A DNA stretch of 64,000 bases from Clostridium bovifaecis (GTDB lineage: Bacteria; Bacillota; Clostridia; Clostridiales; Clostridiaceae). The translations under genes were made by a program, and so were the position numbers. Under the pieces are notes generated by a model that saw nothing but the letters and a program-made list of their open reading frames with translations, did no database searches and was not told where the DNA came from. Of this stretch, positions 18,249-29,751 are shown in pieces (position 1 is the first letter of the stretch; every line of letters starts with the position of its first letter). The stretch is from contig CP046522.1 in NCBI GenBank assembly GCA_009738435.1, positions 3,131,249 to 3,195,248 of the forward strand, read 5' to 3'.

Positions 18249-19271
18249 ATGAATCATTCTGAACTTGATGAACTATTGAAAATACAAACATCCGCAGAAG
18301 ACTATATTATAAAATCAATTAGTTCATCAGATAAGAAAACATTAACAAATAAAGAAATCATGTCTATACTTCATCCTGTTTTACGTTGGGATGAAGAAGA
18401 TGGGACTCCTGTTCTTTCTGGTGAATCAATATTGCCGTCTGATGAGAATATATCAATTTCTAAACATCATCGTTTTATTCCTATACCATCTCATCAGCAT
18501 GATTTTATCGAACTCTTTTATGTATATTCAGGGTCATGTACTCAAATTATTAATGAAAAAAAGGTAACTTTAAATCAAGGTGACATGTGCATTTTAGATA
18601 CCAATGTTACTCATTCAATAGAAGCAACAAGTGAAAATGATATTATTATAAATTGTCTAATGCGAAAGGATTACTTCGATACTTCATTACTAAGTAGACT
18701 TTCTAGCAACGATTTAATTTCTAATTTTTTAGTTCATGCTATCTACCAAAGTAAAGACTATAATAATTTTATTATTTTTCATCCTGGACAGCGACAAAAG
18801 CTTCATGGGTTAGTCAAGGATTTGATGTGTGAGTATTTTGACCCTTCTGTTTGTTCAAAGGAAATTATTAATTGCTACGTTATTTTAATTTTTTCTGAAT
18901 TGCTGCAAATTTATCAGGATCAAACTCCAGAAGTGCAGATTTTAGATCAAACCACAAATACAAAAAATATATCTAAAATTTTGGAGTATATACAAAAAAA
19001 TTATATAACTGCTACTTTAGCTACAACGGCAGAAACCTTTAACTTTCATCCTAATTATTTAAGTACACTTTTAAAAAAGACTACAGGAAAATCCTTTAAG
19101 GAAGTCATTCATGAACAAAAATTAAAAAAGGCGTGTACTCTCTTAAAAAATACAGATATGACCGTTGAAGATATTTCTTTAGAGGTAGGCTATAATAACT
19201 TCAGTTTCTTTTATAAAAAGTTTAAAGATGCCTTTGGCGTAACTCCTTTAGAATATAAACAGACTAAATAA
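18249..19271 (+). CDS. AraC-family regulator, probable rhamnose/rhamnogalacturonan activator
   Basis: A 340-residue protein. An N-terminal cupin sensor (HHRFIPIPSHQHDFIELFYV, NQGDMCILDTNVTHSIE) is followed by a C-terminal double helix-turn-helix starting near residue 240. It has the AraC signature FYKKFKDAFGVTPLEYK. The start at 18249 has AGGAGG seven bases upstream; an earlier in-frame ATG at 18189 overlaps the promoter and is rejected. It is transcribed away from rhaB and faces rhaM, so it is the obvious local regulator. The sugar ligand is inferred from neighbours only. Confidence 0.85.
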   Translation: MNHSELDELLKIQTSAEDYIIKSISSSDKKTLTNKEIMSILHPVLRWDEEDGTPVLSGESILPSDENISISKHHRFIPIPSHQHDFIELFYVYSGSCTQIINEKKVTLNQGDMCILDTNVTHSIEATSENDIIINCLMRKDYFDTSLLSRLSSNDLISNFLVHAIYQSKDYNNFIIFHPGQRQKLHGLVKDLMCEYFDPSVCSKEIINCYVILIFSELLQIYQDQTPEVQILDQTTNTKNISKILEYIQKNYITATLATTAETFNFHPNYLSTLLKKTTGKSFKEVIHEQKLKKACTLLKNTDMTVEDISLEVGYNNFSFFYKKFKDAFGVTPLEYKQTK

Positions 19272-19298
19272 TAGATTTATACCTTTAAATAAAAAAAC

Positions 19299-19319
19299 AA
19301 AGCGGCTCAAAGCCGCTTT
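19299..19319. terminator. Bidirectional terminator between the regulator and rhaM
   Basis: aaagcggct / agccgcttt with a 3-base loop. An A-run lies on the left and T on the right, so it serves both converging genes. Confidence 0.9.
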
Positions 19320-19324
19320 TAATA

Positions 19325-19639
19325 TTAGTCTAAATGAAATACTTCATTTAGCTCTACTGAAATAGGACTACTGTCCTGATTTGTTTCCATTATGTCCGCC
19401 ATGTATTTCCACCACTTTTGACATATTTCAGTTTCCGATGATTTATTCCATAATTCCTCATCTTCTAGTTCAATATATCCAAACAATGTGTTAGTTTCTT
19501 CATCTAGGAATATAGAATAATTCTTCCCACCATGTTCATGAATCATTTTAATCATTTCTAGCCAAAGATTATCATGGCGTTTCTTATATTCCTCACACAT
19601 ACCTTTAAATAATTTCATTTTAAACCCTTTACGAATCAT
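19325..19639 (-). CDS. rhaM: L-rhamnose mutarotase
   Basis: A 104-residue protein interconverting alpha and beta L-rhamnose so the isomerase gets its preferred anomer. It has the family features KKRHDNLWLEMIKMIHEHG (catalytic His), NYSIFLDEETNTLFGYIE and a C-terminal MADIMETN...ELNEVFHLD. It closes the kduD-to-rhaM gene train rather than the rhaB operon. This ties release of rhamnose from the disaccharide to its catabolism. The start at 19639 is behind GAGGT. Length matches RhaM exactly. Confidence 0.93.
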   Translation of the reverse strand: MIRKGFKMKLFKGMCEEYKKRHDNLWLEMIKMIHEHGGKNYSIFLDEETNTLFGYIELEDEELWNKSSETEICQKWWKYMADIMETNQDSSPISVELNEVFHLD

Positions 19640-19651
19640 AATATCCCTACC

Positions 19652-20497
19652 TCATTCATTCTCAACAAATGACATAATATATTCGGCACTTTTTTGATAA
19701 CTTTCAATTGTTGTGTTCTCCATTAAAACTTCAATATACGGTTTATGTTTTTTTAACAATTGTAAAAGTAGCCTATAATTAAATTCACCCTTTCCTTCTC
19801 CAGGTGCTACTTCACGAATTTCATTATTTTCAACAATAAAATCCTTTGCGTGAATAACCATAATATCATCTGCAAACAATTCAAAACATTTTCTAATAAT
19901 TTCATCTTGCTTTTTATAATTATCATAAGAAAGAAGGTTTATAGGATCTAAAATAATTTTTAGGTTATCAGAATTAATTATGTCTAATACTTGTCTAATA
20001 CGCTCTGGCGAATTTACAACATACTTAGTGACGCCTTCAAGTCCAATAATAACATTATACTTTTCTGCCTCTTTCACTAATTCCTTTAACCCTACAATGA
20101 ATTCTGTAAATGCTTCTTTTGTATGATTTTTTTCATTGAAAGAAAAGTCAGGATTATATGAGCCGGATTCGGTTCCTACAATCAGCGCTCCGAACTCCTT
20201 AGCAAATCGAATATGCTCCTTAAACTTTTCAAATTCCTTTTTTCGCTCATTTAAGTTTGGATGCATAAAGTTAATATAACACCCTAATACTGCTACATCT
20301 ATACCTTTAGACTCCAATGTCCTGCGAACATGACGCCCTAATCCTGGCGAGAAAGTTCCTGGATTAAAAGGTATATTATTGATAGCTTTAGGCAGCGCCA
20401 ACTGAATACATTTTAAATTGGTTTTCTCTAACTTATCCGCCAACTCTTCAATAGTTCCTGCTCCCAAATCATGGGCTCTTAATCCTAATCGTATCAT
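19652..20497 (-). CDS. Sugar phosphate isomerase/epimerase-like TIM-barrel protein
   Basis: A 281-residue member of the xylose-isomerase-like AP-endonuclease-2 barrel superfamily. It has the metal-binding pattern GTESGSYNPD, IGLEGVTKYVV, ILDPINLL and VIHAKDF, with acidic and His residues in the expected order. Between rhaM and kduI in the rhamnogalacturonan operon, it probably isomerises or epimerises a sugar-acid or keto intermediate. The substrate cannot be read from the sequence. It is coupled to rhaM (12-bp gap) and kduI (15-bp gap). Confidence 0.8.
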   Translation of the reverse strand: MIRLGLRAHDLGAGTIEELADKLEKTNLKCIQLALPKAINNIPFNPGTFSPGLGRHVRRTLESKGIDVAVLGCYINFMHPNLNERKKEFEKFKEHIRFAKEFGALIVGTESGSYNPDFSFNEKNHTKEAFTEFIVGLKELVKEAEKYNVIIGLEGVTKYVVNSPERIRQVLDIINSDNLKIILDPINLLSYDNYKKQDEIIRKCFELFADDIMVIHAKDFIVENNEIREVAPGEGKGEFNYRLLLQLLKKHKPYIEVLMENTTIESYQKSAEYIMSFVENE

Positions 20498-20512
20498 ATA
20501 AAATACCTCATA

Positions 20513-21343
20513 TTATCTTAAATCATTCATAGCTACATGATCCATGTCATCAAAGGTTTGATTTTCTCCAGCCATTCCCCAAATAAATGTATAATTCTTT
20601 GTTCCTACTCCTGAGTGGATTGACCAAGATGGAGAAACAATAGCTTCTTCATTTGAAACTACAATATGGCGTGTTTCATTAGGTTCTCCCATGAAGTGAA
20701 ACACCTTCGAATCATTAGTTAGATTAAAGTACAGATATACTTCCATACGGCGATCATGTGTATGGCACGGCATTGTGTTCCACATGTTGTTTGGTTCTAA
20801 CTTAGTTAATCCCATGACCAATTGGCAGGACTTACAAACTGCTGGATGCACATATTGATTTATTGTACGTTTATTTGATTCCTCATTTGACCCTAAATGT
20901 ACTTTATTTGCTTTTTCTAATGTTATTTGAACTGTTGGATATGTGTGATGTGCTGGAGCTGAATTTAAATAAAACTTCGCTGGATTGCTAGCATCTGTAG
21001 ATCTAAATTTAACTTCCTTTGTTCCCATTCCAACATACATACCATCTTCTTTATCTAAATCATATTCCTCACCATCTAAAGTGATAACTCCATGCCCACC
21101 GATATTAATAATTCCTAATTCACGGCGCTCTAAAAAGTAATCAACACCCATCTTATCCCCAGCTTCTAAAGATAAAGTTGCTTTAACAGGCATTGCTCCA
21201 CCTGCAATTACTCTATCATCATAGCAATAAGTTAAAGCTATTTCATCGGCTACAAATACCTCTTTTATTAAAAAGTTTTCCCTTATTTCTTCAGTCGTCA
21301 TCCTCTTTACATATCCTGGGTGATGTGAATATTTTATTTTCAT
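20513..21343 (-). CDS. kduI: 5-keto 4-deoxyuronate isomerase (4-deoxy-L-threo-5-hexosulose-uronate ketol-isomerase)
   Basis: A 276-residue bicupin enzyme that turns the unsaturated-uronate product DKI into 2,5-diketo-3-deoxygluconate. The zinc motif [16 protein letters not shown] and the later [18 protein letters not shown] are the KduI hallmarks. Length equals the E. coli enzyme (278). In the operon it handles the uronate half of the disaccharide opened by the GH105 gene upstream. kduD for the next step is at the head of the same train. Confidence 0.95.
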   Translation of the reverse strand: MKIKYSHHPGYVKRMTTEEIRENFLIKEVFVADEIALTYCYDDRVIAGGAMPVKATLSLEAGDKMGVDYFLERRELGIINIGGHGVITLDGEEYDLDKEDGMYVGMGTKEVKFRSTDASNPAKFYLNSAPAHHTYPTVQITLEKANKVHLGSNEESNKRTINQYVHPAVCKSCQLVMGLTKLEPNNMWNTMPCHTHDRRMEVYLYFNLTNDSKVFHFMGEPNETRHIVVSNEEAIVSPSWSIHSGVGTKNYTFIWGMAGENQTFDDMDHVAMNDLR

Positions 21344-21368
21344 ATCTATTCCTCCTCAACAAGCTTAA

Positions 21369-21409
21369 CTAAATATCAAATAAAGGTTATAATTCTATTT
21401 GATATTTAG
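21369..21409. other. Intercistronic hairpin between the TRAP genes and kduI
   Basis: A 14-bp perfect stem, ctaaatatcaaata / tatttgatatttag, with a 13-base loop and no T-run. It may set differential mRNA stability between the transporter and enzyme parts of the operon. Confidence 0.55.
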
Positions 21410-21451
21410 TATCACTGATTTATATATTTAGACTTTAATATATTATTATTT

Positions 21452-22756
21452 TTACATCAAATCAAAAGCTTTAGGAAGCCATACGCTAATTCCTGGAATA
21501 AATGTTACCATTAAAAGTACTATTAAAATTGCTACAAAATATGGCACAAGCTTCTTTATAACATCCTCTATTTCTAAATTTGCGATACTAGCACCAACAA
21601 ATAGTACACTTCCAACCGGTGGTGTAATTGTTCCTACTGCTAAGTTAAATACAATCATAACACCAAATTGTACTGGATCCATACCGCACTTTATTGCAAT
21701 CGGTAATAGAATTGGTGTAAATATTAGCAGCGCTGGTGCTACATCCATAAAAGTTCCTACGATTAATAGTAATATATTTATAATTATTAATATAACGATA
21801 GGATTATCTGAAATACCTAAAATCATACTACTAATTGCTGTTGGAATTCCAGTGAAAGACATAACAAATGACATAACTGATGATGCTCCAATAATAAGCA
21901 TGATTACTGATGTCATAACAGCAGTCTCTGTTAATAACTTTGGTATATCTGAAACTTTAATTGTTCGATAGAAAAATACTGATAGTATAAAGGTATACGC
22001 AACAGCTACTCCAGCTGCTTCTGTGGCAGTGAAAATTCCACCAGTGATACCTCCTATAATAATAACTATTAAGAATAAACTTGGTATTGCATCAATAAAA
22101 GCACGCACAGCTTCTTTTGCATTGAATCCTGAGCTCTTAGCAACATAATTATGTTTTTTTGCATAAGCCCATGCTACAACTCCACAGGCAAACGCCCACA
22201 ATAATCCTGGAACCCAACCAGCTATAAATAATGCTGCTATGGAAGTTCCTCCACTTGCTAAAGAATAAACTATAAATGCTGCAGTAGGTGGAATTAACTG
22301 CCCCACTGGTGCAGTTGCAATATTAACTGCTGCTGAATATGCTTCATCATATCCGTTTTCTTTTTCTATTGGTCCTAATACGCCGCCAATAGCAGTTGCA
22401 GCAGCAATACCTGAACCAGATATGGATCCAAACATTGCATTTCCTGCAATATTAGCTAAAGCTAAAGAACCCGGAATGCGTCCTACAAAAACTTGAGCTA
22501 AATTAATTAATTTTTGAGCAATACCTCCATTACTCATAAAAAGACCTGCTAGTATAAAAAATGGTACTGCCAATAGTGTAAAGCTGTCCATACCTGTTAT
22601 TAGCTTCTGTGCTGAAACAAACACTCCAAAGTCCACTGTTAATAAAGATGTAAGTGTAACAAAGGATGCCGCTATGATACAAATTGATATTGGTATGCTA
22701 AAGAATAATAGCCCAAAGAATACAATTGCTAATAAAATCCCTGCTTGTGCTGCCAT
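21452..22756 (-). CDS. TRAP transporter large permease (DctM type)
   Basis: A 434-residue protein with about 12 membrane helices. It carries DctM family blocks such as AVPFFILAGLFMSNGGIAQKL, GNAMFGSISGSGIAAATAIG, IAPVGQLIPPTAAFIVYS-like and FNLAVGTITPPVGSVLF. It forms the sodium-driven channel of a TRAP system with the next two genes. The 18-bp gap to the small permease indicates co-translation. Its location between kduI and GH105 makes unsaturated rhamnogalacturonan disaccharide, or a related uronate, the likely substrate. Confidence 0.92.
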   Translation of the reverse strand: MAAQAGILLAIVFFGLLFFSIPISICIIAASFVTLTSLLTVDFGVFVSAQKLITGMDSFTLLAVPFFILAGLFMSNGGIAQKLINLAQVFVGRIPGSLALANIAGNAMFGSISGSGIAAATAIGGVLGPIEKENGYDEAYSAAVNIATAPVGQLIPPTAAFIVYSLASGGTSIAALFIAGWVPGLLWAFACGVVAWAYAKKHNYVAKSSGFNAKEAVRAFIDAIPSLFLIVIIIGGITGGIFTATEAAGVAVAYTFILSVFFYRTIKVSDIPKLLTETAVMTSVIMLIIGASSVMSFVMSFTGIPTAISSMILGISDNPIVILIIINILLLIVGTFMDVAPALLIFTPILLPIAIKCGMDPVQFGVMIVFNLAVGTITPPVGSVLFVGASIANLEIEDVIKKLVPYFVAILIVLLMVTFIPGISVWLPKAFDLM

Positions 22757-22774
22757 AAAGTTAACCTCCTTCTA

Positions 22775-23248
22775 TTATTGCCTCATATGTTGCAATTTTT
22801 TAGTATCATCTTTAATCCCTATGATTGCATATAGTAGCATTAAAATACCACTAAGAACTAATGAATAGTATAAAAATTGCATAGGTATCTGCATAGAGGA
22901 AGATACTTGTCCTATAGCGTTATTAGAAACCTTAAATCCACCGATAATCAATATTCCAATAGAAAATGCTGCGGTAATAGCTCCAACAAGAACTCCAATA
23001 ATCGCTTGAAATCTTTCTGATCCCTTTTTTACTAGGAATGTAATCACCAATTGCTTTCCCTTACCATATGCATAAGGTGAAGCAAGCATGGTTATCCATA
23101 TTAAACCATATCTCATAAGCTCTTCTGTTACAGTACTTGGTTTACCTATTATATATCTTGAAGCAACCTGCCATATACATGCTAACACTAATGCACCCAT
23201 TCCAACAGCCGTAATCCATTCAATGAATTTATTTAATGCTTTTATCAT
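22775..23248 (-). CDS. TRAP transporter small permease (DctQ type)
   Basis: A 157-residue protein with four membrane helices. It has the DctQ signature WQVASRYIIGKPSTVTEELMRYGLIW and MLASPYAYGKGKQLVITFLV. It partners the large permease and the binding protein encoded on either side. Length is typical. The start follows a GGAGTTG box. Confidence 0.9.
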   Translation of the reverse strand: MIKALNKFIEWITAVGMGALVLACIWQVASRYIIGKPSTVTEELMRYGLIWITMLASPYAYGKGKQLVITFLVKKGSERFQAIIGVLVGAITAAFSIGILIIGGFKVSNNAIGQVSSSMQIPMQFLYYSLVLSGILMLLYAIIGIKDDTKKLQHMRQ

Positions 23249-23276
23249 TATTTCAACTCCTTTAATTCAATTATTC

Positions 23277-24308
23277 TTACTTCTTTGTTTCAGAATTTTC
23301 CGCATTCGTAGGAACGTATTTTTGTATATCATTGTAGTACTCTGCGAATTTAGCACCTTTTGCTTTATACTCTTCATGCATTGGCTGCACAGCCTCAATA
23401 AATGGCTTTTTATCTATACGATAGAATTTAACACCCATCTTTTCGGATTGCTTTACTGCAGTATCAATCATACTAGCATATGATGCCTTATAATCTTCAC
23501 TATTTTTATGCATAGCATTTTTTAAAGCTTCCTTTTGTGTATCATTCAGCTTATCCCAAAGCTTAGTACTTATAATAACTACATCTGGTGTATATTGATG
23601 TTCAGTATATGTGTAAGCTTTGGCAACTTCACCATGTTTATTTACTGTGAGTGCCATTTCTGTATTTTCTCCACCGTCCAGTAAACCTTGTTGCAACGCT
23701 GTGTAAACCTCACCTACAGCCATTGGTACTGGAGATCCTCCCATTAAACTAACCATTTTTTTAGCAGTTGGACTTTCCATTACACGTATTTTCTTACCCT
23801 TTAGTTTGCTTGGGTCAGTAGCTGGCTCATCTTTAGTTGTATAAACATTTCTTGCACCAGATGCATAGAAGCCTAAAGCAATATAACCGTCCTTTTCACC
23901 ACTCATCATTATTTCTTTTATACCTTCGCTATTTTCTAACGCATTATAATAGTGCTCTGTACTTTGGAAGACATATGGTAATGAAAATATAGAATAAGCA
24001 CTATTGAACTGATCTAATGAGGAAGCTCCCACCTTTGCCATATCTAAAACACCAGCTTTTACAAGCTCAATTGTATCCCTCTCTGAACCTAGCGTACCAC
24101 TTGGATAAATCTCCACGTCTAAATTTGTATTTGAATTATCTACTGTCTCTGCAAATTTATCTACTATTCTAGCAACTTCCGAATCTGGAGTTTGCGTATG
24201 AGCTAATCTTAAAGTGACTTTTTCATTTTCTGATGAACTGTTTCCACATCCCGTAAACAATAACACTGTCATACAGAATAAAATGCTTAGCAATTTTATT
24301 TTTTTCAT
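23277..24308 (-). CDS. TRAP transporter solute-binding lipoprotein (DctP type)
   Basis: A 343-residue extracytoplasmic binding protein with a signal peptide ending in LLFTGCGN, so it is anchored as a lipoprotein. DctP motifs are present: LRLAHTQTPDSE at the start of the mature chain, YPSGTLGSERDTIELVKAGVLDM, and the sugar-acid contact arginine in KGKKIRVMESPTAKKMV. It is first of the three TRAP genes. TRAP systems bind carboxylated substrates, which fits an unsaturated uronate-rhamnose disaccharide. Confidence 0.93.
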   Translation of the reverse strand: MKKIKLLSILFCMTVLLFTGCGNSSSENEKVTLRLAHTQTPDSEVARIVDKFAETVDNSNTNLDVEIYPSGTLGSERDTIELVKAGVLDMAKVGASSLDQFNSAYSIFSLPYVFQSTEHYYNALENSEGIKEIMMSGEKDGYIALGFYASGARNVYTTKDEPATDPSKLKGKKIRVMESPTAKKMVSLMGGSPVPMAVGEVYTALQQGLLDGGENTEMALTVNKHGEVAKAYTYTEHQYTPDVVIISTKLWDKLNDTQKEALKNAMHKNSEDYKASYASMIDTAVKQSEKMGVKFYRIDKKPFIEAVQPMHEEYKAKGAKFAEYYNDIQKYVPTNAENSETKK

Positions 24309-24366
24309 ATCTTCACCTCTATTATTTTCTAGCTGTTATTAACGTTTTCATATTATCTATAAAAGA

Positions 24367-25494
24367 CTAAATATGATATAATGCCTCAGTCAACGCTATG
24401 ATTGCTAACGATTGCCCATAAGCCATAGGTGCAACTATGATGTTCTTATAATGTTCTTTATTGTATCCAATTCCTGTACCACCAGATACGTTTAATACCG
24501 TTCCATCTCCATCAATACTACTTAAAATAGCTTCAATTGCTTTTAATGCATATCCTCTATATGATTCATCTAAAATGCCATTTTTTACACCCTTTAAAAT
24601 ACCTGCTGCTATAGCTGATGATCCCGAAACTTCTACATAGCTAGTTGGATCATCTAACACCGTATGCCATAAACCGCTATCTGATTGTAGTTTGATGAGA
24701 GCGTCAACTTGAGCTTTGTACGTATTTATGATAAATGTTTTTGTTCCTTCATCCAAATACTCTCCAGAGTTATCTAGAAAATCCATCATACCATTTGTAA
24801 ACCAAGAGTTTCCACGGCACCAAAATACTTCACCGAAGTTTCCACTTTCTTCAAAGCTCCATCCATGATGGAATAGCCCATTCTTCTTTTCATACAAGTA
24901 TTTAATGTGGATTAATACTTGATAAATTGATTCTTCAATCCATTCCTTTTTATTATACTTAACACCCATTTTGTTTAGGAATAGTACCATCATGAATAAT
25001 GTATCTATCCATAATTGACTTTCATTCAAAATAATACCGTAGCGATCTTTAATATCTGTTGTTACGTGTTGGAATCCATTTTCCTTTGTACGTGGTAAAT
25101 CGTGCATTAACCAATTTGCCCAATCTGAACATAACTCTTTAAATCTTTCTTCATCATAGTCATCGCATAATTCAACTAATGTCAATAATGGAGCTGTTGT
25201 ATTAACATTACGCGAAGGCAAACCAAAGTTGATATTGTTTACATACCAGTTATATAAAAATTCATTATATTCTCCTGTCTTTTTATACTTTCCAAGCTGC
25301 CACAATCCATAAATCCCTACTCCTTGCGGCCAATCCCATTCTTTAATACCAAAATCTCGAGTAATTACACCTTTTGAAATTGCTGCATCGCCTTCATCTA
25401 ACAACTTTTTATCAAAAATTGGCTGGTCTAAATTAACTAACTTATTTACTACCTTTTCAAGCTTATCCATTAAGATTTTTTTTGTTATTGACAT
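24367..25494 (-). CDS. GH105/GH88 unsaturated rhamnogalacturonyl hydrolase
   Basis: A 375-residue cytoplasmic (alpha/alpha)6-barrel hydrolase resembling YteR/YesR. Conserved segments include WDWPQGVGIYGLWQLGKY, QLWIDTLFMMVLFLNKMG (catalytic Asp region), WCRGNSWFTNGMMDFL and HTVLDDPTSYVEVSGSSAIAAGI. These enzymes hydrate the double bond of the terminal unsaturated galacturonate and release rhamnose. There is no signal peptide, so the disaccharide must be imported first, consistent with the TRAP genes downstream. A cre-like site lies just upstream. Confidence 0.9.
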   Translation of the reverse strand: MSITKKILMDKLEKVVNKLVNLDQPIFDKKLLDEGDAAISKGVITRDFGIKEWDWPQGVGIYGLWQLGKYKKTGEYNEFLYNWYVNNINFGLPSRNVNTTAPLLTLVELCDDYDEERFKELCSDWANWLMHDLPRTKENGFQHVTTDIKDRYGIILNESQLWIDTLFMMVLFLNKMGVKYNKKEWIEESIYQVLIHIKYLYEKKNGLFHHGWSFEESGNFGEVFWCRGNSWFTNGMMDFLDNSGEYLDEGTKTFIINTYKAQVDALIKLQSDSGLWHTVLDDPTSYVEVSGSSAIAAGILKGVKNGILDESYRGYALKAIEAILSSIDGDGTVLNVSGGTGIGYNKEHYKNIIVAPMAYGQSLAIIALTEALYHI

Positions 25495-25527
25495 TTATCC
25501 CGACTCCTTTACCTATTTACCAATTAT

Positions 25528-25543
25528 AAGAAAGCGTTTTCTT
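25528..25543. promoter_or_regulatory. CcpA cre-like site upstream of GH105
   Basis: aagaaagcgttttctt is a near-perfect palindrome around CG with the cre pattern, 34 bp before the hydrolase start. It suggests glucose repression from inside the operon. Confidence 0.55.
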
Positions 25544-25557
25544 GAATATCTCTATTT

Positions 25558-25587
25558 ATTGGTGACTGAAGTAAATCAGTCACCAAT
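25558..25587. other. Intercistronic hairpin after kduD
   Basis: attggtgactga / tcagtcaccaat, a perfect 12-bp stem with a 6-base loop and a weak T-run. It could be a leaky terminator or a processing site between kduD and GH105. Confidence 0.55.
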
Positions 25588-25601
25588 AATTTTAACTTGA
25601 A

Positions 25602-26387
25602 TTATCTAACTAACCATCCGCCATCTACAGCTAGAATATGTCCATTAACATAATCTGAGGCACGGCTTGATAAGAATACCACAGCTCCCATTAGGTCAAA
25701 CGGATCTGCCCAACGTCCTGCAGGAATACGATCCAAAATTTCTTTATTACGTGCTTCATCAGCACGAATTGGTGCAGTATTAGCAGTTTTAATATATCCT
25801 GGTGCAATTGCATTGATCTGAACATTATGAATTCCTAATTCGTTGGCAAAAGCTTTTGTAATTCCTGCAACTGCATGCTTACTTGCTGCATACGGTGGTA
25901 CAAATTTTCCACCTTGGAAGGCTAGCATTGAAGCGATATTGATAATTTTTCCTGACTTTTGCTCTACCATAACCTTAGCAACTTTTTGACTTAATTTATA
26001 AACAGCATCAATATTTATTGCCATTACTGCATCCCAGTCTTCATTCTTGTATTCTAACAACGGTGCACGTCTAATAGTTCCAGCGTTATTAACTAAAACA
26101 TCTATCTGTCCAAACTTTTCTAAACATCTATCAACAACTTCGTTTCTAAACGTATCCTTAGTCAAATCACCTTGCACAAATTCGATTCTTCTTCCTTCTT
26201 TTTCTACTAATTCACGTGTTTCATCCCAGTTATTATCATAAGTTGGCACAAATAAATCCGCTCCTGCCTTTGCTAGTGCCACAACATATCCTTGTCCTAA
26301 ACCCGTATTTCCACCTGTAACTATTGCTACCTTTCCTTTTAAAGAAAAGAAATCCATTGAAAACTGATCTAATATATTTGACATCAT
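25602..26387 (-). CDS. kduD: 2-deoxy-D-gluconate 3-dehydrogenase (KduD-type SDR)
   Basis: A 261-residue short-chain dehydrogenase with the cofactor motif TGGNTGLGQGY, NNAGTIRR, the catalytic Ser region NIASMLAFQGG and YAASKHA (Tyr-x3-Lys). It reduces 2,5-diketo-3-deoxygluconate to KDG after KduI. As first gene of the train after the shared operator, it probably carries the promoter for GH105, TRAP, kduI and rhaM. KDG kinase and aldolase are not in this window. AGGAG precedes the tandem ATG start. Confidence 0.9.
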   Translation of the reverse strand: MMSNILDQFSMDFFSLKGKVAIVTGGNTGLGQGYVVALAKAGADLFVPTYDNNWDETRELVEKEGRRIEFVQGDLTKDTFRNEVVDRCLEKFGQIDVLVNNAGTIRRAPLLEYKNEDWDAVMAINIDAVYKLSQKVAKVMVEQKSGKIINIASMLAFQGGKFVPPYAASKHAVAGITKAFANELGIHNVQINAIAPGYIKTANTAPIRADEARNKEILDRIPAGRWADPFDLMGAVVFLSSRASDYVNGHILAVDGGWLVR

Positions 26388-26476
26388 AATTCTCCTCTTC
26401 CTCTATATATTTAACATTTGTATTTATATCATTTACTATGTGTATAGTATACTAAGTTTGAATTGCTTATACTATG

Positions 26477-26511
26477 ACCAAATCAAATGTAATACTGTCA
26501 AAACTTAATAT
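26477..26511. promoter_or_regulatory. Second copy of the rhamnose-type operator, upstream of kduD
   Basis: accaaatcaaa and tcaaaacttaatat match 18149-18184 in the same orientation relative to the minus-strand operon. Here they are 21 rather than 22 bases apart, start to start, and the cre core is replaced by unrelated bases. This links the kduD operon to the AraC regulator. Confidence 0.65.
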
Positions 26512-26560
26512 CTCCCTTTAATTTTTTGCTATTAGTTAAATTTGATTAAAACAGATAAAA

Positions 26561-26592
26561 AACTCAGCTGCATTTTTCTATGCAGCTGAGTT
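26561..26592 (-). terminator. Terminator after the GH1 gene
   Basis: On the minus strand AACTCAGCTGCAT pairs perfectly with ATGCAGCTGAGTT, and TTTT follows. Confidence 0.9.
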
Positions 26593-26632
26593 ACTTAGCT
26601 AATTTACTTCATATGCCTTTGACTTTTCTATA

Positions 26633-29015
<2,383 letters not shown>

Positions 29016-29137
29016 ATAACACCCCTTCCCCCTTTTAATAAAATATTAACTACTTAGCCTTTTTTAATTCTTGTCATAATATACCCTGTAGCTTACTTTG
29101 CTAAATGCCCAAATTTATTGTATTTATATTATAAAAA

Positions 29138-29178
29138 ACAGCTAAAGAATCACTAAACTATAAAGTGTCCTTAGCTGT
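29138..29178 (-). terminator. Terminator after the MaoC-like gene
   Basis: ACAGCTAAgGA and TCtTTAGCTGT form the stem on the minus strand. TTTTTT follows. Confidence 0.8.
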
Positions 29179-29225
29179 CAAAGTCTATATCCATTAGTAT
29201 TAAATTTATTATAACTGCAAATTAA

Positions 29226-29720
29226 TTATAATAACTCATTAGCTATTACCTTGGAAGGTTTTCTATTGAGAGACTTTTTTCTCTCACAACATCTACTCTT
29301 CATAAGTGCCCTAACTTGTGCTGTTGAAACACTCTTATCATCTTGATTATAAACTGTGAGCCTTAAAACCTGAACTCCTTTTCCGCCTTTAGATGATGGT
29401 ATCAGATCTACAACCTCTATCTCTCCTCTTAAACAATCATTTGGACGTACTGGTGCTATCCAATTCAAATAATCTATTCCCATACCAGCAATAACTTCAG
29501 TACCTGTTTTATTTAACCTAACCCATTGTCCCCATACAGCACATAAGGTATGAAATCCTGAAGCTATTATACCATTAAATCTGCTGTTCACAGCAAAGTC
29601 TGAATCAAGATGAATTGGTAGTGGATCATACTTACTTGCAAATTCATAAATATCTTCTAAAGTAATTATTATAGGCTCTAAACAAAACTTCTGCCCAATC
29701 TTAAAGTCTTCTAAATACAC
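29226..29720 (-). CDS. MaoC-like hotdog-fold hydratase domain protein
   Basis: A 164-residue single-domain protein of the MaoC/(R)-specific enoyl-CoA hydratase superfamily. The hydratase-2 pattern FASKYDPLPIHLDSDFA provides the Asp/His pair, followed by FNGIIASGFHTLCAVW. The GTG start at 29720 has AGGAGG ten bases upstream; an earlier in-frame GTG at 29750 precedes that box and is rejected. It stands alone, so the acyl substrate is unknown. The C-terminus (KSRCCERKKSLNRKPSKV) is unusually basic. Confidence 0.75.
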   Translation of the reverse strand: MYLEDFKIGQKFCLEPIIITLEDIYEFASKYDPLPIHLDSDFAVNSRFNGIIASGFHTLCAVWGQWVRLNKTGTEVIAGMGIDYLNWIAPVRPNDCLRGEIEVVDLIPSSKGGKGVQVLRLTVYNQDDKSVSTAQVRALMKSRCCERKKSLNRKPSKVIANELL

Positions 29721-29751
29721 TCTTACACTTCCTCCTTTGTTATTTGACACA

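Noticed and set aside
26460..26520. A classical -35/-10 promoter for kduD
   Set aside because: TTGACA and TATAAG are present on the minus strand but 24 bases apart; no well-spaced pair found, consistent with activator-dependent start but not proven.
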